DNA of 64,000 bases from MWCO01 sp964488865 (GTDB lineage: Bacteria > Myxococcota_A > Polyangia > Polyangiales > Polyangiaceae). The position numbers and the translations under genes were made by a program. The DNA lies in NCBI GenBank assembly GCA_964488865.1, contig CAZAWR010000014.1, positions 73,588 to 137,587 on the forward strand, read 5' to 3'. Positions 16,388-25,697 of this stretch are shown here, one piece after another. The first letter of the stretch is position 1. Each line of letters starts with the position of its first letter. Below the pieces are notes generated by a model. That model searched no databases, was not told the DNA's origin, and saw only the letters and a list, made by a program, of their open reading frames with translations.

Positions 16388-18508
16388 GTGCGAATTCCCC
16401 CTCGCTCCTTTCTCGGTGTGACTCTCGCCCTCGCGTTGCTCGGGGCGTGCATCGCCATCCCCGAAGGCGAGGGCATTCCCCCCCGCATCACCGACCAGGA
16501 CGACGCCAGCGCCGACGCCTTCCTCAACGTCGACGCCGGGACGCCCTCGCCGCAAGACGCGCGGACCGAGATGCCCCCCGCTGATCCCCATACGATCATC
16601 GGAATCGACCCCTCCCATGGTCCCTTCTCGGGAGGTCGTCTCGCCGTGCTGCGCGGCAACGGCTTCAAGTCCTCCGCGCGCGTCTGGTTCGGCGACGTCG
16701 AGGTTCCCGCGCAGGACGTCACCGCGGCCGACCCCACACGCATCCAGGTCGTGGTTCCCCCGGGGGACCCCGGTCAGGTCGACGTGCGCACCCAGAACGG
16801 GGATGACGAGTCCACGTCGCGCACGTTGCAGGGCGGGTTCACCTACGACGCCTTCTACGCCGACCCATCGACGGGTCCCACGAGCGGTGGGACGATCGTC
16901 AAGATTCGGGGAAGGCTCACGGGCTGGACGTCCGCCGTCGAGGTTCGCGTTGCGAACACGCCGTGTCTCACCACCACGGTTGTGTCCTCCACGGAGATCG
17001 AGTGTGTCACGCCGCCTCAGCCCGCGGGCAGCGCGGCCGTCTCGATCACGTTGCCCGACGACACGCCGCGGGTCGTGTACGACGCCTTCACCTACACGGA
17101 CAGCGACAATGGGTTCAAGGGCGGGCTTTCCGGCGCGGCATTGCAGGGTGTCCTGAAGGTGGCCGCGTACAACGCCTACACGGGCGCCCCGATTCCGTCG
17201 GCGCAGGTCATCGCAGGCGACAACCTCGACACCGCCCTGTTGGGGAAGACCAACAGCGCAGGAATCCTCGTCCTACAAGACGCGCAGCTTCAACAGAAGC
17301 GCTCCGTCACCCTCGCAAAAACCTGCTTTCAGCCCACCACCTTCATCGACGTGACGGTCGACACGGTGACCGCGTACCTCTCGCCCGTCATGACCCCTGC
17401 GTGCCTGGGGGATGGTGGCGAGATCCCGCCCGTGGGAGGCAAGGGTTCCTCCCCGGCCTCGATTCAGGGGGAGCTCGTCTGGCAGGGAGGGACGGAGTTC
17501 AAGCGGGCCCACTGGTCGAACGTGCCCTACCCGAAGACCGACGACGAGAGGCAAGCGGCTTACCTGTTCCAGCCGATGTCCGACCCGACGGCCCGGTTCT
17601 CGCTCCCGGACACGAGCCGCGCGGTGCTGTCCGACGCGGACGGGGGGATTGGCTACGAGTTTTCCATGACCTCCTCCCCGGGCAACATCACGCTCTACGC
17701 CCTCGCGGGGATCGAGAACCGCAGCGTGTCGCCCGCGACCTTCACCGCATACGCCATGGGGCTCGCCCAGGGAATCTCCACCAAGCCGGGCGAGACGACT
17801 CCCGACATCTTCATCCACATGAACAAGCCGCTGGACCAAGCGGTCGTGCTCTCCGTCGAGCCCCCTGTGGCCGGACCCAAGGGCCCCGATCGACTGATCT
17901 CGAGCGTCGCCGTCAAGCTCGGCAACGAGGGCTACGCCATCTTCCCGAACGCGCAGCGAACCACGCTGCTCGCCGACACCGGCGACATCCCCTTCGTCGG
18001 TTTGCCAGGCCTGACCGATGCCCTCGCAGGCTCGCGCTTCGTCTCCTCCGCCAAGGCCGCCACCGGCGCCAACGCCGGAACCCCCGTGTCCACCGTCGGC
18101 AAGTTCCTCACCACGGACGCGACCGTACCCGTCCACATCGACGGCTTCGTGCAGGTGCCCGTACTCGAGGCGCCGGCGGCTGCAGAGCCTTTCGACGGAA
18201 AGCACCTTCAGGTGTCCTACGCCCCCGGGGGCGCGCGGATCGACGTGACAGTGGTACGGATCCAGGCCGGCTCGGGGCTCGTCGAGTGGTTGGTGGTCGT
18301 GCCGGGGTCGAAGTCGACCGTCGAGCTACCGGACCTCGCCGAGCTCGGACTCGGGTTGCCCAGTGGCTCCCTGGCCTTGCATGTGTACGGCGGGCACGTC
18401 GGGGATGGTTCGTTCAGCTACGAGACCTTGGTCTACCGCCAGCTCGACGCACGAGGCTGGACTGCCCACGCCTACGACGTGTTCAATCGCTTTCTCGGAG
18501 GCTCATGA
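16388..18508 (+). CDS. IPT/TIG-domain lipoprotein
   Basis: A GTG start gives MRIPPRSFLGVTLALALLGAC (lipobox LGAC). After a linker there are two IPT/TIG immunoglobulin-like domains: residues about 70-155 (GIDPSHGPFSGGRLAVLRGNGF...) and 157-237 (ADPSTGPTSGGTIVKIRGRL...). Each has the PxxGPxxGGxxxxxxG signature. A carboxypeptidase-regulatory-like segment follows (AAYNAYTGAPIPSAQVIA, about 255-330), then a long beta-rich region without a recognised family. Such domains support surface binding. The gene ends 3 bp before the next one, implying an operon. Confidence 0.85.
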   Translation: MRIPPRSFLGVTLALALLGACIAIPEGEGIPPRITDQDDASADAFLNVDAGTPSPQDARTEMPPADPHTIIGIDPSHGPFSGGRLAVLRGNGFKSSARVWFGDVEVPAQDVTAADPTRIQVVVPPGDPGQVDVRTQNGDDESTSRTLQGGFTYDAFYADPSTGPTSGGTIVKIRGRLTGWTSAVEVRVANTPCLTTTVVSSTEIECVTPPQPAGSAAVSITLPDDTPRVVYDAFTYTDSDNGFKGGLSGAALQGVLKVAAYNAYTGAPIPSAQVIAGDNLDTALLGKTNSAGILVLQDAQLQQKRSVTLAKTCFQPTTFIDVTVDTVTAYLSPVMTPACLGDGGEIPPVGGKGSSPASIQGELVWQGGTEFKRAHWSNVPYPKTDDERQAAYLFQPMSDPTARFSLPDTSRAVLSDADGGIGYEFSMTSSPGNITLYALAGIENRSVSPATFTAYAMGLAQGISTKPGETTPDIFIHMNKPLDQAVVLSVEPPVAGPKGPDRLISSVAVKLGNEGYAIFPNAQRTTLLADTGDIPFVGLPGLTDALAGSRFVSSAKAATGANAGTPVSTVGKFLTTDATVPVHIDGFVQVPVLEAPAAAEPFDGKHLQVSYAPGGARIDVTVVRIQAGSGLVEWLVVVPGSKSTVELPDLAELGLGLPSGSLALHVYGGHVGDGSFSYETLVYRQLDARGWTAHAYDVFNRFLGGS

Positions 18509-18511
18509 CCC

Positions 18512-20515
18512 ATGGGCTGGCACGACGGTAGATCGGCCGGGGCCATCGCCACCGTCGTCGTCGCGATGGGTTCAGCCCTCGTGGCCTGCGGGTACGACCG
18601 ATCGGACCGGTGGGATCGGCTTCGCCCGACGGCCTTGTCGACGTGTGAGGCGGGGGAGATCCGGTGCACGTCGGGGCTGGAGACGTGCGTGGCGAACGCC
18701 GCGGGCGGCACGGAGTGGGCGCTACGGGAGGACTGCCTGTCCCAGGGAAAGGTCTGTGCCCCCTCGCTGTTCGCGTGCGCCCTCTGCTTCCCGGACGAGC
18801 GTTCGTGCGTGGGGCAGGAGGTGATGGTCTGCGCCTCGAACGGGGCGAGCCGCGCGAGGGTCGAGAGCTGTGAAGGCAGACCGGGTGTGGCCTGCCGCGC
18901 CGGGAGCTGCACCGACCTGTGCGCAGAAGCCAGCACCAACAAGAGCAACGTTGGGTGCGAGTACTGGGGCGTGGACCTGGACAACGCGAACATCAACGCG
19001 ACCAGCAACGCGGCCGCACAGCAGTACGCCATCGTCGTATCGAACCCGCAACCGGACTTGCCTGCTGACGTGGTCATCGAGCAAGACGACGGTCCGGTGG
19101 GTTCCCCGACCTCGCCCAGCGTAGCGGCGGAAGCGACGGTGTACCCAGGCAACCTGCGCGTCTTCAAGCTGGGCCCGCGGGAGGTGGACGGGAGCCCTCC
19201 CGGGGAGTTCGACACGGGTCCGGGTACGGCGCTCACGCGAGCGGCCTATCGCGTCCGCAGCTCAGTGCCGGTGGTCGCCTACCAGTTCAACCCGCTGGAC
19301 AACGTGAACGTGTTCTCGAACGACGCGTCCCTGCTCAAGCCTGTCGAGGCCGTCACCTATACGCCCGGCCAGCTCGATCTTCAGTACATCGGGCTCGGCT
19401 GGCCCCAGACGATTGCGCACACCGAGGACCCGGAGACCAACTTCAACCCCGCCAACCCGATCCACCTCCGGGCCTTCCTGACCGTGGTGGGCACGCGGCA
19501 GGACACACGCGTCCGGGTGACCCCGTCGACGACGGTCGTGCCGGGGATCGACATCCCCAAGACGCCGCCCGGGCAGACGATCGAGGCAGTCCTGCAGCCG
19601 TTCGAGGTTCTCAACCTCGAGACCGGGGACTTCAACGCGGACTTCACGGGGTCGCTCGTGGAAGCGGACGGTCCCGTGCTCGCGTTCTCGGGCTCGGAGG
19701 CTTCGGACGCTCCCTACTTCGATCGGCTGGCCGACCGGTTTTGCTGCGCGGATCACCTCGAGGAGCAGCTCGATCCGATCCGCACGGCGGGCTCTCGATT
19801 CTTTGCGGCCCACGCCCCCAACCGATCGCGGGCGGTCTCCCAGGCAGGGGCCCCTTTGCTCGGTGTCGTGGAGGAGCCCGAGTTCTTCCGTGTCCTTTCC
19901 GTGGGCGATGCCCCCGTGCGCATCCTCACGACACTCCCGGCGCCCGATGACGTCTTGGAGTTGCCGGGGCGCGGAGCCTACCTGGACATTGTCGCCTACC
20001 GGGACTTCCTGCTCGAGGCCGAGGGGCCGGTCATGTTGTCCAGCGTACAGGCGAGCCAAGACGCGGCGGGCGTACGACGGGGACTGCCGGGCGGGGACCC
20101 GAGCCTGCTCATCATCCCGCCCATCGAGCAGTACCGTTCCGACTACGTCTTCCTCACGCCGGACAAGTACGCCTTCGACTTCGTGGCGATCGTGGCGCCC
20201 CCCCAGGCGGTCGTGCGACTGGACGGGCGCGAGCTGGACGAGGCCGGGTGCGTACGGTCTCCCGCGGATGGCCTGACCGAACAGGAGCGCGGGTCGAGCG
20301 AGCCCCCGGCGTGGGTGCACCGCTGCCAGCTCTCGTTCCCGGTGGTCCTACCGGATGCCGAAGCGCCCAACAACGTCTTGCCTGGGACCCAGAACGACGG
20401 GGTTCACCGGATCGAGGCGAGCGCCCCCGTCCTGGCGCTGGTGTACGGCTTCGACAACTACGTGAGCTATGCTTATGCCGCTGGCACACAACTCACCGCT
20501 CTGATTTTGAAGTAA
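18512..20515 (+). CDS. IgGFc-binding-type exported lipoprotein
   Basis: The signal ends SALVAC, so a lipoprotein is expected. The first 130 residues are Cys-rich (CEAGEIRCTSGLETC and similar). The remaining ~530 residues match the IgGFc-binding N-terminal domain type: GCEYWGVDLDNANI at its start, YAIVVSNPQPDLPADVVI, VPVVAYQFNPLDNVNVFSNDASLL, and a VYGFDNYVSYAYAAG end. The family is common in myxobacteria and in metazoan mucin-like proteins and is thought to mediate adhesion; binding of antibody by bacterial members should not be assumed. Tight spacing on both sides (3 and 7 bp) places it in one transcription unit. Confidence 0.88.
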   Translation: MGWHDGRSAGAIATVVVAMGSALVACGYDRSDRWDRLRPTALSTCEAGEIRCTSGLETCVANAAGGTEWALREDCLSQGKVCAPSLFACALCFPDERSCVGQEVMVCASNGASRARVESCEGRPGVACRAGSCTDLCAEASTNKSNVGCEYWGVDLDNANINATSNAAAQQYAIVVSNPQPDLPADVVIEQDDGPVGSPTSPSVAAEATVYPGNLRVFKLGPREVDGSPPGEFDTGPGTALTRAAYRVRSSVPVVAYQFNPLDNVNVFSNDASLLKPVEAVTYTPGQLDLQYIGLGWPQTIAHTEDPETNFNPANPIHLRAFLTVVGTRQDTRVRVTPSTTVVPGIDIPKTPPGQTIEAVLQPFEVLNLETGDFNADFTGSLVEADGPVLAFSGSEASDAPYFDRLADRFCCADHLEEQLDPIRTAGSRFFAAHAPNRSRAVSQAGAPLLGVVEEPEFFRVLSVGDAPVRILTTLPAPDDVLELPGRGAYLDIVAYRDFLLEAEGPVMLSSVQASQDAAGVRRGLPGGDPSLLIIPPIEQYRSDYVFLTPDKYAFDFVAIVAPPQAVVRLDGRELDEAGCVRSPADGLTEQERGSSEPPAWVHRCQLSFPVVLPDAEAPNNVLPGTQNDGVHRIEASAPVLALVYGFDNYVSYAYAAGTQLTALILK

Positions 20516-20522
20516 ACTCCCC

Positions 20523-22607
20523 ATGATGCTCTCTGCCCTAAGAAAGTACGGGTTGGCCGCCGGCCTCGTCGGTATCCTTTCAGCACCCACGGTGGCCGCG
20601 CGCGCGGAATCCTGGGTCTTCGTGGCGAAGGGCAGTCCGCTGTCCTACTTGCCCGGGCACCAGGCGCCACCCACGACGTGGACGGCCCTTTCCTTTGCGG
20701 AGACGAGCGCGTGGCTCCCCTCCGCGCCGGGCTTCGGGATCGGCTATGGCGACGGCGATGACGCCACGGTCCTGACGGACATGATCAACAGCTACCTGAC
20801 GGTGTACGTGCGGTCGCGCTTTCAGGTGGGGCCGGAGCTCGCCCTCGTGAAGAAACTCACGCTGGAAGCGTCGTTCGACGACGGGTTCGTCGCGTATCTC
20901 AACGGGGCCGAGGTGGGGCGGTCGAACGTGCCGGCGGGGCCGCTGCAGCCCACCACGCCCGCGTCGAGCCACGAGGTCACGGACGGGCCTGCGGTCTTTG
21001 CGATCCCGCCCTCGCTGCTGGTGCAGGGGGAGAACGTGCTGGCCATCGAGGTGCACAACACCTCCTTGGGGAGCTCGGACTTGTCCTTCATCCCGACGCT
21101 GTTCGGGGACGACGGCACGGCCCCGGTGGACGCCTCGATCGTGCGAGGTCCTTTCCTGCAGCAGGTGGGGCGCAGGTCAGCGCTGGTCGTCTGGCAGACG
21201 GACGAGCCGGTGCCGAGCGCAGTTTCCTTTGGCACCTCGACGTCCCTGGGCCAGTCCGCGTCGACGCCCGATTCGGTGACGCACCACGTGGTCAAGCTCA
21301 CCCATCTCGAGCCCGCCACCAAGTACTACTTCCAGGTGATGTCGGCGAAGCTGCCGAGCCCGCGGGGTGAGTTCTTCACGGAGGTCGACCGCGCCATGCC
21401 GTACCGGTTGGCGGCCTTCGGCGACACGCGCTCCAACCACGCGGCGCACCGGAGCGTGATCGAGGCCATGGCGCTCGACGCACCCCTCGCCTACTTCCAC
21501 AGCGGCGACCTGGTGGGGACGGGAACCAGCGAGAGCGATTGGGACCGCTTCTTCGAGTCGGAAGCCACGATGCTCCTGCGCGCACCCCTGTACCCGGCGA
21601 TCGGAAACCACGAGGGCACCGGACCGCAGTTCGTGGACCTCTTCGAGTTGCCGGAGGACTCCCCTTCCCCGGAGCGCTACTACGCGGTTCGCTACGGCAA
21701 CTCGCTCTTCATTTCGCTCGACCAGTACACGAACCCCTATGGGGCCGGCAGCGATCAGCTGGCCTGGCTCGAGACGACCTTGGCCGAAGCCAAGGCCAAC
21801 CCGGACATCCGCCAGCGGTTCGTCCAGTTGCATCAAAGTCCCTATTCCTCAGGTAGCCACAAGTCGAACCTCACGGTCAGGGAGCACCTCTCCCCTCTCT
21901 TCGAGCAGTACGGGGTCGACATCGTCTTCTCCGGACACGACCACTGCTACGAGCGAAGCACGGTCAACGGGGTGAAGTACGTCATCACGGGAGGCGGAGG
22001 GGCTCCGTTGTACGCCGTCGCGGGCGACTGGTGGACGGAGGTGAGCGACTCGATCCTGCACTACTGCCTGCTGGACATCGAGGGGGCGCGGACCAAGTTC
22101 ACGGCCAAGCGCCTCGACGGCAGCATCCTGGACAGCTTCGTGCTCGGAGAGGACGTCGGCGAATGCACGGGGGAGGCGGACTGCGCCGGCAGGCAGCCGG
22201 GGACGTGCGAGCCAGGGGAGGACGGGGCGTGGGCGTGTGTGCAGACAGCCTGTATCTGGAACTGCACCGCAGAGCCGCCCCCGAACCCCGACGCGGGGAC
22301 AGGGGGCACCGGAGGGACGGGCGGATCGGGCGGATCGGGCGGATCGGGCGGATCGGGCGGAGCCAGCGGTTCGGGCGGATCGGGCGGGTCGAGCCACGAC
22401 GGTGGAACGATCGACGCCAGCGCGGGTTCTGGAGGCGCGTCGGGATCACCGGGATCACCGGGGCTGCCTGCGTCATCGAAGAACGAAGAGCCCGGCTCGT
22501 GCGCTTGCCGGTTGGGACAGAGCCCCACGACAGGCGCTGGGTACCTGGGATGGTTCGCCCTGGCCTTGCTGGGACTGCGACGCAGAGCGAACAAGCAGAC
22601 TGCCTGA
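20523..22607 (+). CDS. Calcineurin-like metallophosphoesterase with MYXO-CTERM tail
   Basis: The 694-residue protein has a Sec signal (cleavage near ARAES). A beta-sandwich resembling carbohydrate-binding or discoidin-type modules follows (about 30-195), then a fibronectin-III-like purple-acid-phosphatase N-domain (205-285) and a metallophosphoesterase domain (293-480). Metal ligands are visible: D301 (AAFGDTR), D329 (HSGDLVG), N362-H363 (GNHE), H437 (LHQSPYS), H472 and H474 (SGHDHCYE). A Gly/Ser linker precedes a C-terminal CxC (CACR), hydrophobic helix and RRR, the MYXO-CTERM surface-sorting type. It probably hydrolyses phosphoesters at the cell surface; the substrate is unknown. Last gene of the four-gene exported cluster. 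Confidence 0.88.
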   Translation: MMLSALRKYGLAAGLVGILSAPTVAARAESWVFVAKGSPLSYLPGHQAPPTTWTALSFAETSAWLPSAPGFGIGYGDGDDATVLTDMINSYLTVYVRSRFQVGPELALVKKLTLEASFDDGFVAYLNGAEVGRSNVPAGPLQPTTPASSHEVTDGPAVFAIPPSLLVQGENVLAIEVHNTSLGSSDLSFIPTLFGDDGTAPVDASIVRGPFLQQVGRRSALVVWQTDEPVPSAVSFGTSTSLGQSASTPDSVTHHVVKLTHLEPATKYYFQVMSAKLPSPRGEFFTEVDRAMPYRLAAFGDTRSNHAAHRSVIEAMALDAPLAYFHSGDLVGTGTSESDWDRFFESEATMLLRAPLYPAIGNHEGTGPQFVDLFELPEDSPSPERYYAVRYGNSLFISLDQYTNPYGAGSDQLAWLETTLAEAKANPDIRQRFVQLHQSPYSSGSHKSNLTVREHLSPLFEQYGVDIVFSGHDHCYERSTVNGVKYVITGGGGAPLYAVAGDWWTEVSDSILHYCLLDIEGARTKFTAKRLDGSILDSFVLGEDVGECTGEADCAGRQPGTCEPGEDGAWACVQTACIWNCTAEPPPNPDAGTGGTGGTGGSGGSGGSGGSGGASGSGGSGGSSHDGGTIDASAGSGGASGSPGSPGLPASSKNEEPGSCACRLGQSPTTGAGYLGWFALALLGLRRRANKQTA
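22318..22365 (+). repeat. 9-bp tandem repeat in linker (GGATCGGGC)
   Basis: Four or more perfect copies of GGATCGGGC encode Gly-Ser-Gly triplets in the linker before the MYXO-CTERM tail. The unit is a multiple of three, so slippage would change only linker length. Confidence 0.8.
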
Positions 22608-22975
22608 GCAGGCACCCTACCGAGCGATTATTTCTGAGTGGTCGCGCTTCCTGCGCAACCCGCCGCCGCGCCAGTCATCGAAGGGTTGCTGCGCTCGGGT
22701 GCGAAGCTTGTGACCCGCCCCGCTGCCACCGAAAACGATGACCGGTCCAGAAGCAAGACCGACGAGAAGCGCGATGTCCCCCTGTCTCGACGCGGGGTCG
22801 CGGATCGGGCGGTACACTCTCCGTTCCCACCTGGCCCACGGGGCATGTCGGACGTGCGGCTCGCGAGCGCTGAGGGGGTCGAGCGTGGCTTCGCCTGGAG
22901 ACACGATCGGGCAGCAAGCCTCAATACGACGGACGCGCGCGTGAAGCCGCCGATCCGCCGCGAAGGAAAGGACAG
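22608..22975. other. Intergenic region with no recognised gene
   Basis: This 368-bp gap separates the metallophosphoesterase from the globin-hemerythrin gene. An open frame from a GTG at 22638 to 22979 overlaps the next start as ATGA. Its protein is Arg/Pro/Ala-rich, has no family features and looks like chance. A strong AAGGAAAGGA ribosome binding site lies at its right end. No promoter pair or terminator was identified. Confidence 0.55.
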
Positions 22976-23953
22976 ATGAGCATCAAGGAATTCGTCGACA
23001 CGATCGTGGGCGAGGCCTCCCGACGCACCGGGCTTGCCGATTCGGACTGGGCTACGCTGGCTGCGGTGAAGGAGACGACCATCGCCTGGTCCCAGGACAT
23101 GGGAGCCGTGTACCACGACGCGTTGTACAGCGATCAGGAAGCGGCCGAGGCCATGCGCAGCGTGGACTCCAGCGATCAGAAGCAGGCCTTCGCCGTCTGG
23201 TTCGAGAGGCTGGCGTCGGGCTCACCCGGCGACACCTTCTGGGCGGAGACCTGCCTCACGGGGTTCGCCCACGCGAGCGCGAACATCGACAACGGCAACG
23301 TCATCGCTGCGTACGGGCGGGTCAACGACGCGCTGTTGCGGCGTGTGCTCGAAGCCTTCGAGCCGACACAGGCCATCGAGGTCTACGGCGCATTCCGGAG
23401 GGTGTTCGACGTGGCCGTCGCGGTGCTGGTGGACAGTTACGTGCACGCCCTGGTCACGGGGATGAGCCAGATCGGTCTGAACGAGCGGCTCCTGAAGCGG
23501 ATGCGTGTGGTGGCGATCCGCAAGATGATCGATAGCGGACGTGACTCCATCCCGCTGATGACCTGGGACGACGCATTGAGCGTGGGCATCGAGGCCATCG
23601 ACGACCAGCACAAGAAGCTCATCGCCATTTTGAATCGTCTTCACGAGAGCAAGGGCTCGGGCAAGGGAGACGCGACGATGAAGCAGATCCTCAGGGAGCT
23701 GATCGACTACACGGTGTATCACTTCGCTTTCGAGGAGAAGCTGTTCGACCAGCACGGGTACCCGGAGACGCCGGGGCACAAGGAATCGCACCGGAAGCTC
23801 GAGGCCCAGGTGCTCGAGTTCGCGAAGGCGTTCGAGGCAGGCAGCGCGTCGCTCTCGGCGGAGCTCTTCATGTTCCTGCGCGGGTGGCTCAACGGGCACA
23901 TCCGGGGTAGCGACCGGCAGTACAGCCCCTTCCTGGCTGGCAAGGTGGCTTAG
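22976..23953 (+). CDS. Globin-like sensor fused to bacteriohemerythrin
   Basis: The 325-residue soluble protein has two parts. Residues 1-165 are all-helical and resemble the globin-coupled-sensor/protoglobin fold, with GFAHASANIDNG and VIAAYGRVNDALLRR like the family's proximal-His and following helix; His99 is the candidate haem ligand. Residues 195-320 are a bacteriohemerythrin with all seven di-iron ligands: H212 (DQHKK), H249 and E253 (YHFAFEE), H268 and H272 (GHKESH), H308 and D313 (NGHIRGSD). Family knowledge predicts O2 or NO binding at both. A coiled or linking helix (165-190) joins them, and no output domain is present. The hemerythrin call is firm; the globin call is moderate. Confidence 0.82.
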   Translation: MSIKEFVDTIVGEASRRTGLADSDWATLAAVKETTIAWSQDMGAVYHDALYSDQEAAEAMRSVDSSDQKQAFAVWFERLASGSPGDTFWAETCLTGFAHASANIDNGNVIAAYGRVNDALLRRVLEAFEPTQAIEVYGAFRRVFDVAVAVLVDSYVHALVTGMSQIGLNERLLKRMRVVAIRKMIDSGRDSIPLMTWDDALSVGIEAIDDQHKKLIAILNRLHESKGSGKGDATMKQILRELIDYTVYHFAFEEKLFDQHGYPETPGHKESHRKLEAQVLEFAKAFEAGSASLSAELFMFLRGWLNGHIRGSDRQYSPFLAGKVA

Positions 23954-23974
23954 GACCCGGCTATCCGTCCTCGA

Positions 23975-25072
23975 TCACCCCGCGCCCGCCCGGCCTGACA
24001 CGCTCGCGCTCGCCTGCACGGTCACGCGGATGCTCATCGACGCCTGCACGGTGGCCGAAGCGGCGGTCGCCACACACGCGGCGGCACGCACCCCCGCCTT
24101 TCCCACGATGCTCGGCATGTTCTTGCCGACCTGCACGACGACCTCTGCATCCTGCAGGATGCGCTGGCCGAGCACGATCTGCGCGTGGAGCAGCAGGGGC
24201 AGGTTCTGGGACAAGGAAGCCGCGAGACGAAGCGCCTGCTCGTTGGCGACCGAAGGCTGCACGAGGACCTGGATGGGCGTGCACGAGGCATGGAACTGTC
24301 CGCGCGCGCGACAACTCGCGTCGCACTCCGCGTCGCCGCTTGGCCCTTGCACTTGACCTTCGCACCGAGGCGCCTGCCACGATCCCTCGCAGCGCGCATG
24401 ACAGGTAGCGTCGCAGGAGCCGTAGCACTCGCCCTGGCACTGCCCCGCGCAGTTGCCTTGCGCGTCCCGCTGCATGCAGGTCCCCCGACACTCTCCACTG
24501 CATCGACCGTCGCACTGACCGCTGCAGCGGCCCTGGCAGAAGCCGGACAGGCGAGCGGGGTCGCACTGCGCGACGATCTGGCCGGGGTCGATCTGCGCGC
24601 TGCAGGAGCCGGAGCACTCGGCTTGCGCCTGCGCGCTGGCCTGGCACTGGGGCGGTGTCACGGTGGCGGTGAAGCGAAGACCGCTGCGTAGGATGGCGTC
24701 GATTTGGGCGGCCACGGGCTCGCACGCTCCCTTGGCGCGTCCGCCGGGCTCGTCGCGCGGGGCCATCGCGGCAGGGGGGATTCCGAGGTCGGCGCCGATG
24801 CGCATGCACGCTTCGGTGGCTTCCGCTTCGGCCTGGGCCGCGACGCCCACGAGGTCCTTGCTGGCCTGCACGAATGCGCGGATCTTGCCGTTCATCTGCG
24901 CGTTGTCGGTGAACATCGCCGCCATCGCGTTGGCGCCCCCTCCCATTTCGGGGCAGGCCGCGCCGGACAGGCCACCGAACGTGGAATTGGCCATGTTGCA
25001 GTCAACCAACCCTGCCAGGGCAATCACCCCCAGGGAGACCATCGCGAGCGGTGTGCTTCTCATGCCCCCCAT
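23975..25072 (-). CDS. Cys-rich (CxGxC) putative lipoprotein
   Basis: A 365-residue protein with signal-like N-terminus ending AGLVDC, a possible lipobox. The middle (about residues 140-250) is a dense array of CxGxCxGxC-type steps with Gln, Gly and Ala between. Helical flanks before and after are rich in Ala, Val and Gln (e.g. AAQAEAEATEACMRIG; ASATVQASMSIRVTV). I do not recognise the family, although such Cys-ladder proteins recur in myxobacteria. Starts at 25072 and 25063 are both possible. It converges with the globin-hemerythrin gene, 21 bp apart. Confidence 0.7.
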   Translation of the reverse strand: MGGMRSTPLAMVSLGVIALAGLVDCNMANSTFGGLSGAACPEMGGGANAMAAMFTDNAQMNGKIRAFVQASKDLVGVAAQAEAEATEACMRIGADLGIPPAAMAPRDEPGGRAKGACEPVAAQIDAILRSGLRFTATVTPPQCQASAQAQAECSGSCSAQIDPGQIVAQCDPARLSGFCQGRCSGQCDGRCSGECRGTCMQRDAQGNCAGQCQGECYGSCDATCHARCEGSWQAPRCEGQVQGPSGDAECDASCRARGQFHASCTPIQVLVQPSVANEQALRLAASLSQNLPLLLHAQIVLGQRILQDAEVVVQVGKNMPSIVGKAGVRAAACVATAASATVQASMSIRVTVQASASVSGRAGAG

Positions 25073-25101
25073 CTATCCCGGCTGGAGGTCGGAACCAAGC
25101 G

Positions 25102-25380
25102 TCAAGAAGCGGGCGGCTCTTGACCCGACTCCGGCTCCGCGTCCGTGACTCCCGCGTCCGGAAGGGGCAGCGGCTCCTGCGGTGGAGGCGCGGGCAGGGC
25201 CTCTTGCTCGACAGTTGGCGCGGGAGAAGGCTCGTCCAGGGGCCGGGCAGGCTCGAACTCCGGGGCCGGAAGCTGAGGAGGCGGCGCGGGGCCCGGACAC
25301 CCCACCATCCCCACCGCGGCGAGGACCAGCACAAGACGAGTACGCAGGACTTGCGTCATCCGGACCAGACAGGAAGACAT
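25102..25380 (-). CDS. Small Pro-rich lipoprotein
   Basis: The ATG at 25380 follows GGGGA and gives a 92-residue product. Its signal (VLRTRLVLVLAAVGMVGC) ends in a lipobox, and the remainder is almost only Pro, Glu, Ala and Gln. It is probably a periplasmic linker-like lipoprotein of unknown role. An in-frame TTG at 25398 overlaps the stop of the preceding gene, and an ATG at 25359 would also keep the lipobox. A second Pro-rich lipoprotein lies directly upstream. Confidence 0.6.
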   Translation of the reverse strand: MSSCLVRMTQVLRTRLVLVLAAVGMVGCPGPAPPPQLPAPEFEPARPLDEPSPAPTVEQEALPAPPPQEPLPLPDAGVTDAEPESGQEPPAS

Positions 25381-25394
25381 TCGATTCCCCAAGC

Positions 25395-25697
25395 TCAAAG
25401 CGGCAAGGCTTCCTTCGGCGGCGGGGCAACGCCTCCGTCGGGGTTCAGAAACGGTGCGAACGGGTCCGGCTCGGTGCCCGGAGGTTGAGGAGGAGCCTCT
25501 CGCACCGTCGGCGTCAACGTGGCCGCCCCGGGGCCCAACGCACGAGGCGGCGCCGCAGGAATGCCCGATGGAGCGGCGCGCACCGCGACTTCTCCCCCCT
25601 CACCCTTGCCGGAGCAACCGCCGCACACGAGGCACACCCCCGTCGCACTCAGGAGAGCGACAAGGGCTGCGAATCTATTCGGACGCGAAGACGGCAT
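25395..25697 (-). CDS. Small Pro/Ala-rich lipoprotein
   Basis: The 100-residue product from the ATG at 25697 has the signal NRFAALVALLSATGVCLVCGGC, with several Cys around the lipobox, and a low-complexity Pro/Gly/Ala tail. Its start overlaps the 3' end of the epimerase-like gene by 23 bp and its end abuts the next small lipoprotein, so the three are probably translated from one mRNA. No function can be assigned. Confidence 0.6.
   Translation of the reverse strand: MPSSRPNRFAALVALLSATGVCLVCGGCSGKGEGGEVAVRAAPSGIPAAPPRALGPGAATLTPTVREAPPQPPGTEPDPFAPFLNPDGGVAPPPKEALPL

Noticed and set aside
22638..22979. 113-codon frame upstream of the globin-hemerythrin gene
   Set aside because: It overlaps the next start as ATGA, which is tempting, but the protein has no secondary-structure pattern or family feature and the GTG has no good ribosome binding site.
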